A stretch of DNA of 64,000 nucleotides. Origin: Pseudonocardia sediminis. GTDB taxonomy: Bacteria; Actinomycetota; Actinomycetes; Mycobacteriales; Pseudonocardiaceae. Positions 54,182 through 62,600 of this stretch are shown piece after piece. The stretch lies in the NCBI RefSeq assembly GCF_004217185.1, contig NZ_SHKL01000001.1:2850001-2914000 (forward strand). Reading direction: 5' to 3'. The notes under the pieces are model-generated. The model made no database searches. It saw nothing but the letters and a program-made list of their open reading frames with translations, and had not been told where the DNA came from. The translations under genes were made by a program, and so were the position numbers. How positions within the stretch are numbered: the first letter of the stretch is position 1; each line of letters opens with the position of its first letter.

Positions 54182-55399
54182 ATGAGCGCCCCGGCCGGGA
54201 CCCGCCGCCCGTCGGTGGTGGAGCGGTTCGTGGACGCCTGCCGCCGGCACCCGGTGACCGTCGACGCCGTCCTCGCGGTGGTGGTCGCGCTGATCGGGGT
54301 CGCGCTGGCCCGCAGCGCCTACAGCCCGCGCGCGCAGTGGGACTCGAGCACTGTCGTCGCGATCCTGGCGGCCGCTCCGATCGTGTGGCGGCGCCGCTAC
54401 CCGTTGCCCGCCGCGATCGTCGCCGCCGTCGTCGGGGTGGTCGCGCTCCCGATCACGGGGGTCCGGGGTCTGGAGCTGCCCGCCCTGATCATGGGCTACT
54501 CGGTGGTGGCCTACGGGCCGCGGTGGGCCGGCCCGGCGACCCTCGGGGTGATGATGGTCGGGAGCCTGCTGCCCGCGGTCCGCAACGGACTGCCCGACGA
54601 CCTCCTGGTCCTGGTGTTCCTCCTCGTCGTCGCCGCGCTGTTCGGGACCAGCACGTGGCTGGCCGGCTCACTGCGCCGGGCCCAGCTCACGTCGGTCGAG
54701 CGGCTGCGGGAGAGGGCACGGCTGCTCGAGGAGGGCAGGCGACAGGAGGTGCGCCTCGAGCTGCTCGCCGAACGGTCGCGGATCTCCCGGGAGGTGCACG
54801 ACGTCGTCGCGCACTCGCTGTCCGGGATCATCGCCCAGGCCGACGGCGGCCAGTACGCCGCGACCCGGGACCCGCAGCGCGCGGTCGAGGTCCTGGCCGG
54901 CATCGCCACCACCGGCCGCGAGGCCCTCGGCGACGTCCGCGGGCTGCTGAGCATGCTGCGCGACACCGCGCCGGTCGACGACCCCGACGACGCCTCGCGC
55001 CCGCAGCCCGGCACCGACGACGTCCCGGCGCTGGTGGAGCAGGTGCGTGCCGGTGGTCTGTCGGTCGACCTCGAGGTCACCGGATCCCCGCGCCCGCTGA
55101 CGTCCGGGGCCGGGCTGACCGCCTACCGCGTCGTGCAGGAGTCGCTGACCAACGTCATCAAGCACGCCGGCACCACCGCGGTGACCCACGTGTCCCTGCA
55201 CTGGACCGACGACGAGCTGACCGTCCGGGTCCGCGACGAGGGCGCACGCGGCCCGCGTCCGACCCCGCCGGCCGGCGGGCACGGCCTGACCGGGATGCGC
55301 GAACGCGCCGCCCTGCACGGCGGGTCCGTCGAGACCGGCGCGCACCCCGACGGCGGCTTCGTCGTGCGGCTGCGCCTGCCCCTGACCCCCGGCACGTGA
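54182..55399 (+). CDS. Two-component sensor histidine kinase (NarL-type)
   Basis: 405 residues. The sensor half has five to six membrane helices; then the H box REVHDVVAHSLSGIIAQADG and the ATPase motifs TAYRVVQESLTNVIKHAG, RVRDEGARG and GHGLTGMRERAALHGG. ATG 54182 begins MSAPAGTRRPS. The response regulator follows 10 bases on. Signal unknown; the membrane topology suggests an envelope stimulus. Confidence 0.9.
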   Translation: MSAPAGTRRPSVVERFVDACRRHPVTVDAVLAVVVALIGVALARSAYSPRAQWDSSTVVAILAAAPIVWRRRYPLPAAIVAAVVGVVALPITGVRGLELPALIMGYSVVAYGPRWAGPATLGVMMVGSLLPAVRNGLPDDLLVLVFLLVVAALFGTSTWLAGSLRRAQLTSVERLRERARLLEEGRRQEVRLELLAERSRISREVHDVVAHSLSGIIAQADGGQYAATRDPQRAVEVLAGIATTGREALGDVRGLLSMLRDTAPVDDPDDASRPQPGTDDVPALVEQVRAGGLSVDLEVTGSPRPLTSGAGLTAYRVVQESLTNVIKHAGTTAVTHVSLHWTDDELTVRVRDEGARGPRPTPPAGGHGLTGMRERAALHGGSVETGAHPDGGFVVRLRLPLTPGT

Positions 55400-55409
55400 G
55401 GACCCGCCC

Positions 55410-56087
55410 GTGAGCACGAACGACCCGATCCGCCTGATGCTCGTCGACGACCAGGAGCTCGTCCGCGCGGGCTTCGCCATGGTCCTCGACTCGACCGACG
55501 ACATCTCCGTCGTCGCGCAGGCCGCCGACGGCGAGGAGGCCCTCGCGGTGCTGGAGCGCACGACCGTCGACGTGGTGCTGATGGACGTGCGGATGCCGCG
55601 CCTCGACGGCATCGAGGCGACCCGGCGCGCGGTCGCCGCGCACCCCGGCCTGCGGGTCGTCGTGCTCACGACGTTCGACCTCGACGAGTCGGTGACCGCC
55701 GCCATCGCGGCCGGGGCCAGCGGGTTCCTGCTCAAGGACGTCGCGCCGCAGTCGCTGATCGAGGCGGTGCGCACGGTCTACCGGGGCGACTCCGTCGTCG
55801 ACCCGGTGTCCACCCGCCGCCTGCTGCGCGCGACGGCACCGCTCCTGGCGGAGCCCGTCTCGCCGCGGGCCCCGACCCCGAACGCGGCCCTGGCCGAGCT
55901 CACTCCCCGCGAGACCGAGGTCCTCGTGCTGATGGGGAAGGGGCTGACCAACTCCGAGATCGCTTCGGACCTGTTCCTGTCCGAGGCGACGGTGAAGACC
56001 CACATCGGGCACGTCCTGGCCAAGACCGGGTCGCGGAGTCGCGTCCAGGCCGTGGCGCTGGCGTTCCGGACCGGCCTGGTCAGCTAG
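55410..56087 (+). CDS. Two-component response regulator (NarL/LuxR type)
   Basis: 225 residues: MLVDDQELVRAGFAMVLD, VVLMDVRMPRLDGIEAT with the phosphoacceptor, LTTFDLDESV, GFLLKD, LuxR HTH LTPRETEVLVLMGKGLTNSE and EATVKTHIGHVLAKTG. It is the cognate partner of the kinase at 54182 and very like the regulator at 38893. Confidence 0.93.
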   Translation: MSTNDPIRLMLVDDQELVRAGFAMVLDSTDDISVVAQAADGEEALAVLERTTVDVVLMDVRMPRLDGIEATRRAVAAHPGLRVVVLTTFDLDESVTAAIAAGASGFLLKDVAPQSLIEAVRTVYRGDSVVDPVSTRRLLRATAPLLAEPVSPRAPTPNAALAELTPRETEVLVLMGKGLTNSEIASDLFLSEATVKTHIGHVLAKTGSRSRVQAVALAFRTGLVS

Positions 56088-56093
56088 GCCCGT

Positions 56094-56921
56094 CTAGAAC
56101 TCGGTGACGCCGGCGTCGGGGGCGAGCTCGTGCGCGGTCATGAAGCGCGACTCGTCCGAGGCGAGGAACAGCACCGTGTCGGCGACGTCCTCGGGCCGGG
56201 TGATCTCGACCGGCATCATGTTCGCGAACATCCCGCCCAGGCGCGGGTCGGTGCCCATGGCCGTGCCGAGTGCGGCCTGCATGTCGTCGGTGCCCATCGG
56301 GGTGGCCATGCCGGTGGGGTGCACGCTGTTGACGCGGATGTGGTGCTTGGCCAGCTCGGCGGCGAAGGCCTTGGCCATGCCGCGGACCGCCCACTTGCTG
56401 GTCGTGTAGGGGATCATGAACGGCTGGACCTTCATCCCGGCCGCCGAGCTGATCAGGATGATCGAGCCGCCGCCGGCGTCGACGAGGTGCGGGGCGCCGG
56501 CCATGACGGTGTTCCAGACGCCGGTCACGTTGACGTCGAGGGTGTCGCGCAGGATCTCCGGCGTCACCGCGTCCCAGGCGCGCGGGATGCAGATGCCGGC
56601 GTTCGCCACGACGACGTCGAGCCGTCCCAGCTCCGCGACCGCACCGTCGACGACGCCGCGCAGGCCGTCGAGGTCGCGGACGTCGACCTGCCCGGTGACG
56701 ACCCGGGCACCGTGTTTCTCGGCCAGCGCGACGGTCTCGGCGAGGTCGTCCGGGACGGCGGAGTCGTAGTCGACGCCGGGTAGCGGCCCGCAGACGTCGA
56801 CCAGCACGAGGTCGGCGCCCTCGGCGGCGAAGCGCTCGGCGTCGGCGCGGCCCTGGCCTCGGGCGGCGCCGGTCACCAGCGCGACCTTCCCCGCGATGCG
56901 TCCGGTGCGGTTCGACGTCAT
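56094..56921 (-). CDS. Mycofactocin-coupled SDR family oxidoreductase
   Basis: 275 residues: GKVALVTGAARGQGRADAER, the extra segment CGPLPGVDYDSAVPDDLAET, VANAGICIPRAW, IPYTTSKWAVRGMAKAF with Tyr/Lys, and C-terminal PDAGVTEF. The GAARGQGR motif and insertion mark the mycofactocin-dependent group; such SDRs reoxidise through mycofactocin rather than exchangeable NAD. It is cotranscribed with the TetR gene (stop/start overlap at 56918) and near a P450 gene, a usual arrangement for steroid/alcohol catabolism. Confidence 0.85.
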   Translation of the reverse strand: MTSNRTGRIAGKVALVTGAARGQGRADAERFAAEGADLVLVDVCGPLPGVDYDSAVPDDLAETVALAEKHGARVVTGQVDVRDLDGLRGVVDGAVAELGRLDVVVANAGICIPRAWDAVTPEILRDTLDVNVTGVWNTVMAGAPHLVDAGGGSIILISSAAGMKVQPFMIPYTTSKWAVRGMAKAFAAELAKHHIRVNSVHPTGMATPMGTDDMQAALGTAMGTDPRLGGMFANMMPVEITRPEDVADTVLFLASDESRFMTAHELAPDAGVTEF

Positions 56922-57589
56922 GTCGTCTCCTTCGTGGGTGCGGTGACGGGTGCGGTGGTGGGGGCGAGCCAGAGGCCGACCAGGGCGTCGACGAGCCCGG
57001 TGGCGGCGTCCGACCAGGTCGCGCGCGGGGTGGGGGAGCCCTCGGCGAGGGCGCGCTCGCGCTCGGCGAGCATCTGGACCATGAGGTGGCGGCCCATGTC
57101 GGCGCGTTCGAGACGGACCTCGAGCGGCAGGGTGGGCAGGCAGGCGTTGAGGCCGTCGACGATGCGGCGCAGGGCCGGTGAGGTCAGGGCGTCGTCGCTC
57201 ATGATCTCGCGCAGGGCGGGATCGGTCATGACCTGCGCGGAGAAGCGGGCGTGCCAGGTCGGCTCGCCCGACTCGGCGAGGTACTCCGCGCCGGGCCGCA
57301 CCAGGGCGTTGATCCAGTCGCGGACGTCGGCGCTGCCCTCGACGGCGTCGACCATCTCGGTGCGCCGCTGCTCGACCTGCTCGGCGTGCCGGGCGGCGAT
57401 GGCGCGCACCAGGTCGGTCTTGGTGCCGAAGTGGTAGCCGACGACGGCGGTGTTGCCCTGCCCGGCCTCCTCGGCAACGGTCCGGTTCGACACCGCGTAG
57501 ACGCCGTGCTCGGCGAAGAGCCGCTCGGCGGCGTCGAGGATCCGCTCGCGGGTGACGGTGCTGCGGTCGGTGCGCGCCTTGGCCGGCAT
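56918..57589 (-). CDS. TetR-family regulator
   Basis: 223 residues: RERILDAAERLFAEHGVYAV, SNRTVAEEAGQGNTAVVGYH (recognition helix with GNTAVVGYHFGTKTDLVRA) and a helical ligand domain. ATG 57589 begins MPAKARTDRSTV. It overlaps the SDR gene and diverges from a P450 gene across a short AT-rich gap with a TCAA/TTGA repeat, so it probably represses both. Confidence 0.9.
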   Translation of the reverse strand: MPAKARTDRSTVTRERILDAAERLFAEHGVYAVSNRTVAEEAGQGNTAVVGYHFGTKTDLVRAIAARHAEQVEQRRTEMVDAVEGSADVRDWINALVRPGAEYLAESGEPTWHARFSAQVMTDPALREIMSDDALTSPALRRIVDGLNACLPTLPLEVRLERADMGRHLMVQMLAERERALAEGSPTPRATWSDAATGLVDALVGLWLAPTTAPVTAPTKETT

Positions 57590-57620
57590 GACCACAGTCA
57601 ACCCCTCACCCTCGCTTCAG

Positions 57621-57632
57621 TCAAACAGTTGA
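57621..57632. promoter_or_regulatory. Inverted repeat between TetR and P450 genes
   Basis: TCAA-ACAG-TTGA is a perfect 4-bp inverted repeat extended imperfectly to six bases, in an AT-rich stretch of the 79-base divergent gap; a likely TetR operator and promoter element. Confidence 0.4.
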
Positions 57633-57668
57633 TTTACATTGAGGAGACCCCCCACCGAGGAGCGAACG

Positions 57669-58871
57669 ATGACCCAGGCCCCCACCGACCCCCGGCCGGT
57701 CGACTTCCGCCGTCACGGCTTCGGGCCCGCCCCGGAGATCGCGGCGGTGCGCGAGGCCGACGGCGTCATCCGCGTCCCGACGCCGTTCGGCCCGTCGGCG
57801 TGGCTGCTCACCCGGCACGCCGACGTCCGCGCGATGCTCGGTGACGCCGAGTCCTTCCGGAACGGGTGGACCCCGGCCGACCTGCCCGGCGACGCCCGCG
57901 ACCCCCGCCAGATCACCGGCGACCGCAGCGGCAACCTGCTCTCCCTCGACCCGCCCGACCACACCCGCCTGCGTCGCATGCTCACCCCGGAGTTCACGGT
58001 GCGGCGGATGCGCCGGCTCGAGCCGCGGATCGTGGAGATCGTCGACGACCACCTCGACGCCCTGGAGCGCCGCGGCGGCCCGGTCGACCTGGTCTCGACC
58101 TACGCGCTGCCGATCCCGTCCCTGGTGATCTGCGAGCTGCTCGGCGTGCCGCCGGCCGACCGCGACGAGTTCCAGGAGCGCACCCGTCGCCAGCTCGACA
58201 TGACGGCGTCGGCGTCGGAGAAGGCCGCGTCCGCCGCCGAGGCGCTGGCCTACATGCAGGGACTGGTCGCCGCCGCCCGCCGCGACCCCGGCGAGGACCT
58301 GATCGGCATGCTCATCCGGGAGCACGACGAGGACCTGAGCAACGACGAGCTGGTCGGCATCGCCAACCTGCTGCTGGTTGCCGGGCACGAGACGACCTCG
58401 AACATGCTCGGCCTCGGCACGCTGGCTCTGCTGCGCCACCCCGAGCAGCTCGCCCTCGTCCGCGACGACGACTCCGCGGTCGGGCCCGCGGTGGAGGAGC
58501 TGCTGCGCTGGCTGTCGATCGTCAACTCCGGCTCACCGCGCCTGGCGACCCGCGACGTCGAGCTGGGCGGGGTGACCATCCGCGAGGGCGATCTCGTCTC
58601 GTTCAACCTGCCGGCCGCGAACCGCGACCCGGAGGCGGTCGACGACCCGGAACGCCTCGACGTCACCCGCCGCGTCACCGCACACATGGGCTTCGGCCAC
58701 GGGATCCACCACTGCCTGGGTGCCCCGCTGGCCCGGATGGAGATGACGATCGCCTTCCCGGCACTGCTGCGGCGCTTCCCGGGCCTGCGCCTCGCCGTGC
58801 CCGACGAGGAGGTGTCGTTCGACGTCGCGCACCCGATCCACGGGCTGGAGTCGCTGTCGGTGACCTGGTGA
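57669..58871 (+). CDS. Cytochrome P450
   Basis: 400 residues: oxygen-activation helix LLLVAGHETTSNML, ELLRW of the K helix, and heme loop FGHGIHHCLG with Cys349. It is a soluble class I P450 and probably hydroxylates a hydrophobic compound; redox partner genes are not near. ATG 57669 follows GAGGAGCGAACG. Regulated with the divergent TetR/SDR pair (inference). Confidence 0.93.
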   Translation: MTQAPTDPRPVDFRRHGFGPAPEIAAVREADGVIRVPTPFGPSAWLLTRHADVRAMLGDAESFRNGWTPADLPGDARDPRQITGDRSGNLLSLDPPDHTRLRRMLTPEFTVRRMRRLEPRIVEIVDDHLDALERRGGPVDLVSTYALPIPSLVICELLGVPPADRDEFQERTRRQLDMTASASEKAASAAEALAYMQGLVAAARRDPGEDLIGMLIREHDEDLSNDELVGIANLLLVAGHETTSNMLGLGTLALLRHPEQLALVRDDDSAVGPAVEELLRWLSIVNSGSPRLATRDVELGGVTIREGDLVSFNLPAANRDPEAVDDPERLDVTRRVTAHMGFGHGIHHCLGAPLARMEMTIAFPALLRRFPGLRLAVPDEEVSFDVAHPIHGLESLSVTW

Positions 58872-58874
58872 GGG

Positions 58875-59741
58875 TCAGACCGGGGCCGTGACGAGCGCGG
58901 TCCGCAGGACGTCGCGCACCGACAGCGGGGGACGGCCGAGCAGGCCCGTGAGGGTCGGGTCGGCGGGTCCGAAGTCACCGTCGCGGCTCGCGGCGAACAG
59001 GCCGACGAGCATGTCCGCGGCGGACTCCGGCAGTCCGCGGGCGAGCAGGGCGGCCCGGTACTCGGCGTCGGGGACGGTGATCCTGCGGATCGGGCGGCCG
59101 GTGAGCTCGGAGGCGATCGCGGCGACGCCGGCCATGTCGGGCGCCTCGACGGCGGTCAGCGCCGGGGTGAGGCCGTCGAGGTCGTCGCTGGTCAGCGCCA
59201 CGGCCGCGGCCTCGGCGAGGTCGGCGTGCGCGGTCCAGGCCACCGGCCCGTCCTCGGGGAGGCGCAGCTCGCCCGTCTCGGCGGCGTCGCCGAGCAGCAT
59301 CGGCACGGTCGAGGTGTAGAAGCCGTTGCGCAGCGACGTGAACGCGACGCCGGAGTCGCGCAGCAGCTCCTCGGTGGCGGCGTGGTCGGGCATCGGCGGG
59401 AACGGCGACGCCGGGTTCGAACCCATGTGGGCGGTGTAGACGACGCGGCCGGCACCGGCCGTCACCGCGGCCTCGATCGCGCTGCGGTGCTGGGTGACCG
59501 CGGAGGTGCCCGAGCTGTTCGAGGACACCACGAGCACCCTCGACGCCCCCTCGAACGCGTGCGGCAGCGTCGACGGCTCGGTGAAGTCGCCGCGCCGGAC
59601 GCGGACGCCCCGTTCCGCGAGGTCGGCCGCCTTGTCCGGGTCGCGGACGCTGACGCCGATCCCGCCGGCGGGGACGCGTCCGAGCAGGGATCCGACGACC
59701 GCCCGTCCGAGCAGGCCCGTCGCTCCGGTGACGATGATCAT
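58875..59741 (-). CDS. NmrA-like/quinone oxidoreductase 2-type NAD(P)H-binding protein
   Basis: 288 residues: IIVTGATGLLGRAVVGSLLG (Rossmann), VSVRDPDKAADLAERGVRVR, SSNSSGTSAV, TAHMGSNPASPF and a C-terminal lid. The atypical-SDR family includes NmrA sensors and QorB-type reductases. It diverges from a TetR gene across a TGCTAACA repeat, a typical regulator-target pair for quinone or aldehyde stress. Confidence 0.85.
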   Translation of the reverse strand: MIIVTGATGLLGRAVVGSLLGRVPAGGIGVSVRDPDKAADLAERGVRVRRGDFTEPSTLPHAFEGASRVLVVSSNSSGTSAVTQHRSAIEAAVTAGAGRVVYTAHMGSNPASPFPPMPDHAATEELLRDSGVAFTSLRNGFYTSTVPMLLGDAAETGELRLPEDGPVAWTAHADLAEAAAVALTSDDLDGLTPALTAVEAPDMAGVAAIASELTGRPIRRITVPDAEYRAALLARGLPESAADMLVGLFAASRDGDFGPADPTLTGLLGRPPLSVRDVLRTALVTAPV

Positions 59742-59763
59742 GGCGTCCTCCTGGTGTTCTCGG

Positions 59764-59822
59764 TGCTAACACTCGGAACGTAGCACCGGAAAAGCTCGGC
59801 CGCTAACGAAGCACTGTTAGCA
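59764..59822. promoter_or_regulatory. TGCTAACA inverted repeat operator
   Basis: TGCTAACA (59764-59771) and TGTTAGCA (59815-59822) are exact inverted copies 43 bases apart, with a further GCTAAC half-site in between. The spacing allows two dimers covering both divergent promoters; a TetR operator is likely. Confidence 0.65.
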
Positions 59823-59830
59823 TCGGAAAC

Positions 59831-60535
59831 ATGGGGATCGACGACGCCGGGGACGACACCCGGCACCGGATCGTCACCGCGGCCGCGCGGCTGCTGACCG
59901 ACGGCGGGCCCGACGCGGTGTCGACCCGCGCGGTGGGCGCCGCGGCCGGGGTGCAGGCTCCGACGATCTACCGGCTCTTCGGCGACAAGCAGGGGCTGCT
60001 CGACGCCGTCGCCTCGCACGGCTTCACCGCGTACCTGGAGAGCAAGGCGAGCGTCGGGTCCACCGGCGACCCGGTCGAGGACCTGCGCGCCGGCTGGGAC
60101 CTGCACGTCGGTCTCGGGCTGGCCGACCCGTCGCTCTACGCCCTGATGTACGTCCGGCCCCGCCCCGGCGCGACGTCCCCGGCCGCGGACGCGGCGTTCG
60201 CCGTGCTCGCCGGGCACATCCGGCGGATCGCCGAGGCGGGGCGCTTGCGCGTCCCCGAGGAGCGCGCCGCGGCGCTGGTGCACGCGGCGGGCAGCGGCAC
60301 CACGCTGACGCTCATCGCCACGCCGGAGGGGGAGCGGGACCCGGCGCTGTCGCACACGGCGCGCGACGCCGTCATCGCCGCGATCACCACCGACGTCCCC
60401 GCCGTGCCCGAGCCGGGTCCGGTCGGGGCGGCCGCCGCCCTGCGCGCGCTCCTGCCGGAGGTCGAGGCGCTGACCCCGTCGGAGCGGAACCTCCTGCGGG
60501 AATGGCTGGACCGGATCGTCCACACGGGCCGGTGA
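59831..60535 (+). CDS. TetR-family regulator
   Basis: 234 residues: RHRIVTAAARLLTDGGPDAV, STRAVGAAAGVQAPTIYRLF, GDKQGLLDAVASHGF, then a helical C-terminal domain (TetR_C_33-like) rich in Ala/Pro. ATG 59831 lies eight bases after the operator repeat, so the mRNA leader is very short. It controls the divergent NmrA-like gene, most likely as repressor. Confidence 0.88.
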   Translation: MGIDDAGDDTRHRIVTAAARLLTDGGPDAVSTRAVGAAAGVQAPTIYRLFGDKQGLLDAVASHGFTAYLESKASVGSTGDPVEDLRAGWDLHVGLGLADPSLYALMYVRPRPGATSPAADAAFAVLAGHIRRIAEAGRLRVPEERAAALVHAAGSGTTLTLIATPEGERDPALSHTARDAVIAAITTDVPAVPEPGPVGAAAALRALLPEVEALTPSERNLLREWLDRIVHTGR

Positions 60536-60603
60536 CGGCCGACGTTCACGTTGCCGACACCTTGTTGCCATAAACTGCTATCGAAAAACAAGTGAGCCTC
60601 ATC

Positions 60604-60622
60604 TCTTGATAGCCTACCCTAA
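60604..60622. promoter_or_regulatory. IdeR/DmdR-like iron box
   Basis: The 19 bases match the palindromic IdeR/DmdR consensus (TTAGGTTAGCCTAACCTAA) at 14 of 19 positions, with the right half almost perfect (TAGCCTACCCTAA). It lies about 65 bases upstream of the siderophore-binding lipoprotein start, so iron-loaded repressor would block transcription of the cluster. Confidence 0.6.
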
Positions 60623-60686
60623 ATTGATGAATACTCCCGCCAACGTTGCTCCGGGTGACGGAGTTACTCGACTTCGAGGGGGACTC

Positions 60687-61691
60687 ATGGCGGGTGCAGG
60701 TCGACGGTCACGGGGCCTGGGCGCGGTCCTGGCCGCGCTACTGGCGGCGGTGGTCCTGGCCGGCTGCTCCTCCGGGGAGGACGCCTCGTCCTCCGAGGCG
60801 GGTACCCGCACGATCGCCACCGACAAGGGGCAGCTCGAGGTCCCGGCCGCCCCGCAGCGGATCGTGGTGCTCAGCGGGGGACTCGCCGGCTACCTCTACG
60901 CGCTGGACGCCCCGGTCGTCGCGACCGACACCCGCGTCCTCGGTGTCACCAACGCCGGGGGAGGATTCCCGCCCTCCTGGGCCGCGGCGGCGCAGAAGCA
61001 GGGCACCACCGAGCTGCCGAAGGGTGAGCAGCTCAGCGTCGAGGCGGTGGCCGCGGCCAAGCCGGACCTGATCATCGGCGGCGGGCAGGGGATCACGGCC
61101 GTGCAGGCCGCCCAGGCCTACGACCGCCTGGCCGCGATCGCGCCGACCGTCCTGGTGCCCCGGACCGTCACCGCCTGGCAGGACCAGCTCCGCGCCGTCG
61201 CCGACGCGGCCGGGCGCACCGACCGGGTCGAGCCCCTGCTGGGGAACTACCGGACGAAGCTCGACCAGGTGAAGGCCTCGATCGCGCCTCCCGCCGGTGA
61301 GTCGACGTTCGTCCTGTCCTACCCCGGCGACAAGATCTACGTCGTTCCGCCGACCGCCGCCCTGCCGGTGCTGGCGAAGGACGTGGGCATCGTCCCGGAC
61401 CCCGACGTCCTGACCAAGGCGAGGAACCCGCGGCTGGCCAGTACCGGTGACTCCTTCGAGCTGAGCGCGGAGCTGCTGCCCCAGGTCGTGGACGCGCCGA
61501 ACGTGTTCGTGGTGAACGTGAACGGCAAGCCGGCCGCCGAGCTGGCGAAGGACCCGGTCTGGGCCCAGCTGCCGGCGTTCCGGGCCGGCAGCGTGCACGA
61601 GCTACCGGCCACGAGCTACCGGCCCGACTACGACGCCGCGCTGTCCACCCTGGACATCCTGGGCCAGGAGTTCCCGAAGACCACGGGCTGA
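60687..61691 (+). CDS. Iron-siderophore ABC transporter substrate-binding lipoprotein
   Basis: 334 residues. Signal peptide with lipobox VLAGC, then a FecB/FepB-type binding fold: QRIVVLSGGLAGYLYALDAP, VEAVAAAKPDLIIGGG, PTVLVPRTVTAW and SFELSAELLPQV. It captures a ferric siderophore outside the membrane for an ABC importer. ATG 60687 has GAGGGGG upstream; ATG 60627 is in frame but would bury the signal peptide. It is first in a row of catecholate siderophore genes behind an iron box; the permease genes are not in the window. Confidence 0.88.
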   Translation: MAGAGRRSRGLGAVLAALLAAVVLAGCSSGEDASSSEAGTRTIATDKGQLEVPAAPQRIVVLSGGLAGYLYALDAPVVATDTRVLGVTNAGGGFPPSWAAAAQKQGTTELPKGEQLSVEAVAAAKPDLIIGGGQGITAVQAAQAYDRLAAIAPTVLVPRTVTAWQDQLRAVADAAGRTDRVEPLLGNYRTKLDQVKASIAPPAGESTFVLSYPGDKIYVVPPTAALPVLAKDVGIVPDPDVLTKARNPRLASTGDSFELSAELLPQVVDAPNVFVVNVNGKPAAELAKDPVWAQLPAFRAGSVHELPATSYRPDYDAALSTLDILGQEFPKTTG

Positions 61692-61758
61692 GCCGCCCCG
61701 CCCCACCGACCCGGCCGCCGCGCGGCCGCCTCCGACACCATGTGAGGAGCCGAGCTCG

Positions 61759-62577
61759 ATGCTGCCCGCAGAACGTCGCACGGACGCCCGACCGGTCACC
61801 GGAGCCGCCCTGGTCACCGGTGCGGCACAGGGCATCGGAGCCGCGGTCGCGGCGGCCCTGGCCGGTGCCGGGGTCCCGGTCGCGCTGCTGGACCGGACCG
61901 GCGACGTCGAGGAGACCGCACGGTCGCTGGCCGAGGGCGGCGCCGCGGCGCTGGCCCTGGTCGCCGACGTCACCGACGCCGACGCGGTGGAACGGGCCGT
62001 GGCGACGACCGAACAGGAGCTCGGCCCGCTCGGCCTGCTGGCCAACGTCGCCGGGGTGCTGCGCACCGGCGCGGTCCTCGACGTCCCGGACTCCGACCTC
62101 GCCGACTGTCTGGCCGTGAACACGACCGGTGTGTGGAACGCCGGGCGCGCGGCCGGTCGGCGGATGTACGACCGGGGCGCCGGGGCGATCGTCACGGTCG
62201 CCTCGAACGCGGCCGGGACCCCGCGGGTCGGGATGGCCGCGTACTCCGCGTCCAAGGCCGCGTCGGTGGCCCTGACCCGGTCCCTGGGCCTGGAGCTCGC
62301 CCCGCACGTGCGCTGCAACGTCGTCTGTCCCGGCTCCACCGACACCGCGATGCAACGCGGGCTGTGGGCCGACCCCACCGCCGGCCCCACCGACGACTCC
62401 GGCGCCGGGCCGGTGATCGCCGGCTCGCTGGAGCAGCACCGGCTCGGCATCCCGCTGGGCCGCATCGGCGAGGCCGACGACGTCGCGGCCGCCGTGCTGT
62501 TCCTGGCCTCCGACGCCGCACGCCAGATCACGATGCAGAGCCTGACCGTCGACGGCGGCGCCACGCTCGGCGCCTGA
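61759..62577 (+). CDS. dhbA: 2,3-dihydro-2,3-dihydroxybenzoate dehydrogenase
   Basis: 272 residues, an SDR: ALVTGAAQGIGAAVAAALA, ANVAGVLRTGAVLD, AYSASKAASVALTRSLG and the C-terminal SLTVDGGATLGA. The ANVAGVLR...GA motif and CPGSTDTAMQRGLW region are characteristic of EntA/DhbA. It converts 2,3-dihydro-2,3-dihydroxybenzoate to 2,3-dihydroxybenzoate with NAD. The context (isochorismate synthase and DHB-AMP ligase next) supports this. ATG 61759; a ribosome site GTGAGGAGC is present. Confidence 0.92.
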   Translation: MLPAERRTDARPVTGAALVTGAAQGIGAAVAAALAGAGVPVALLDRTGDVEETARSLAEGGAAALALVADVTDADAVERAVATTEQELGPLGLLANVAGVLRTGAVLDVPDSDLADCLAVNTTGVWNAGRAAGRRMYDRGAGAIVTVASNAAGTPRVGMAAYSASKAASVALTRSLGLELAPHVRCNVVCPGSTDTAMQRGLWADPTAGPTDDSGAGPVIAGSLEQHRLGIPLGRIGEADDVAAAVLFLASDAARQITMQSLTVDGGATLGA

Positions 62578-62600
62578 CACACCTGCGAAAGGAACCTCCC

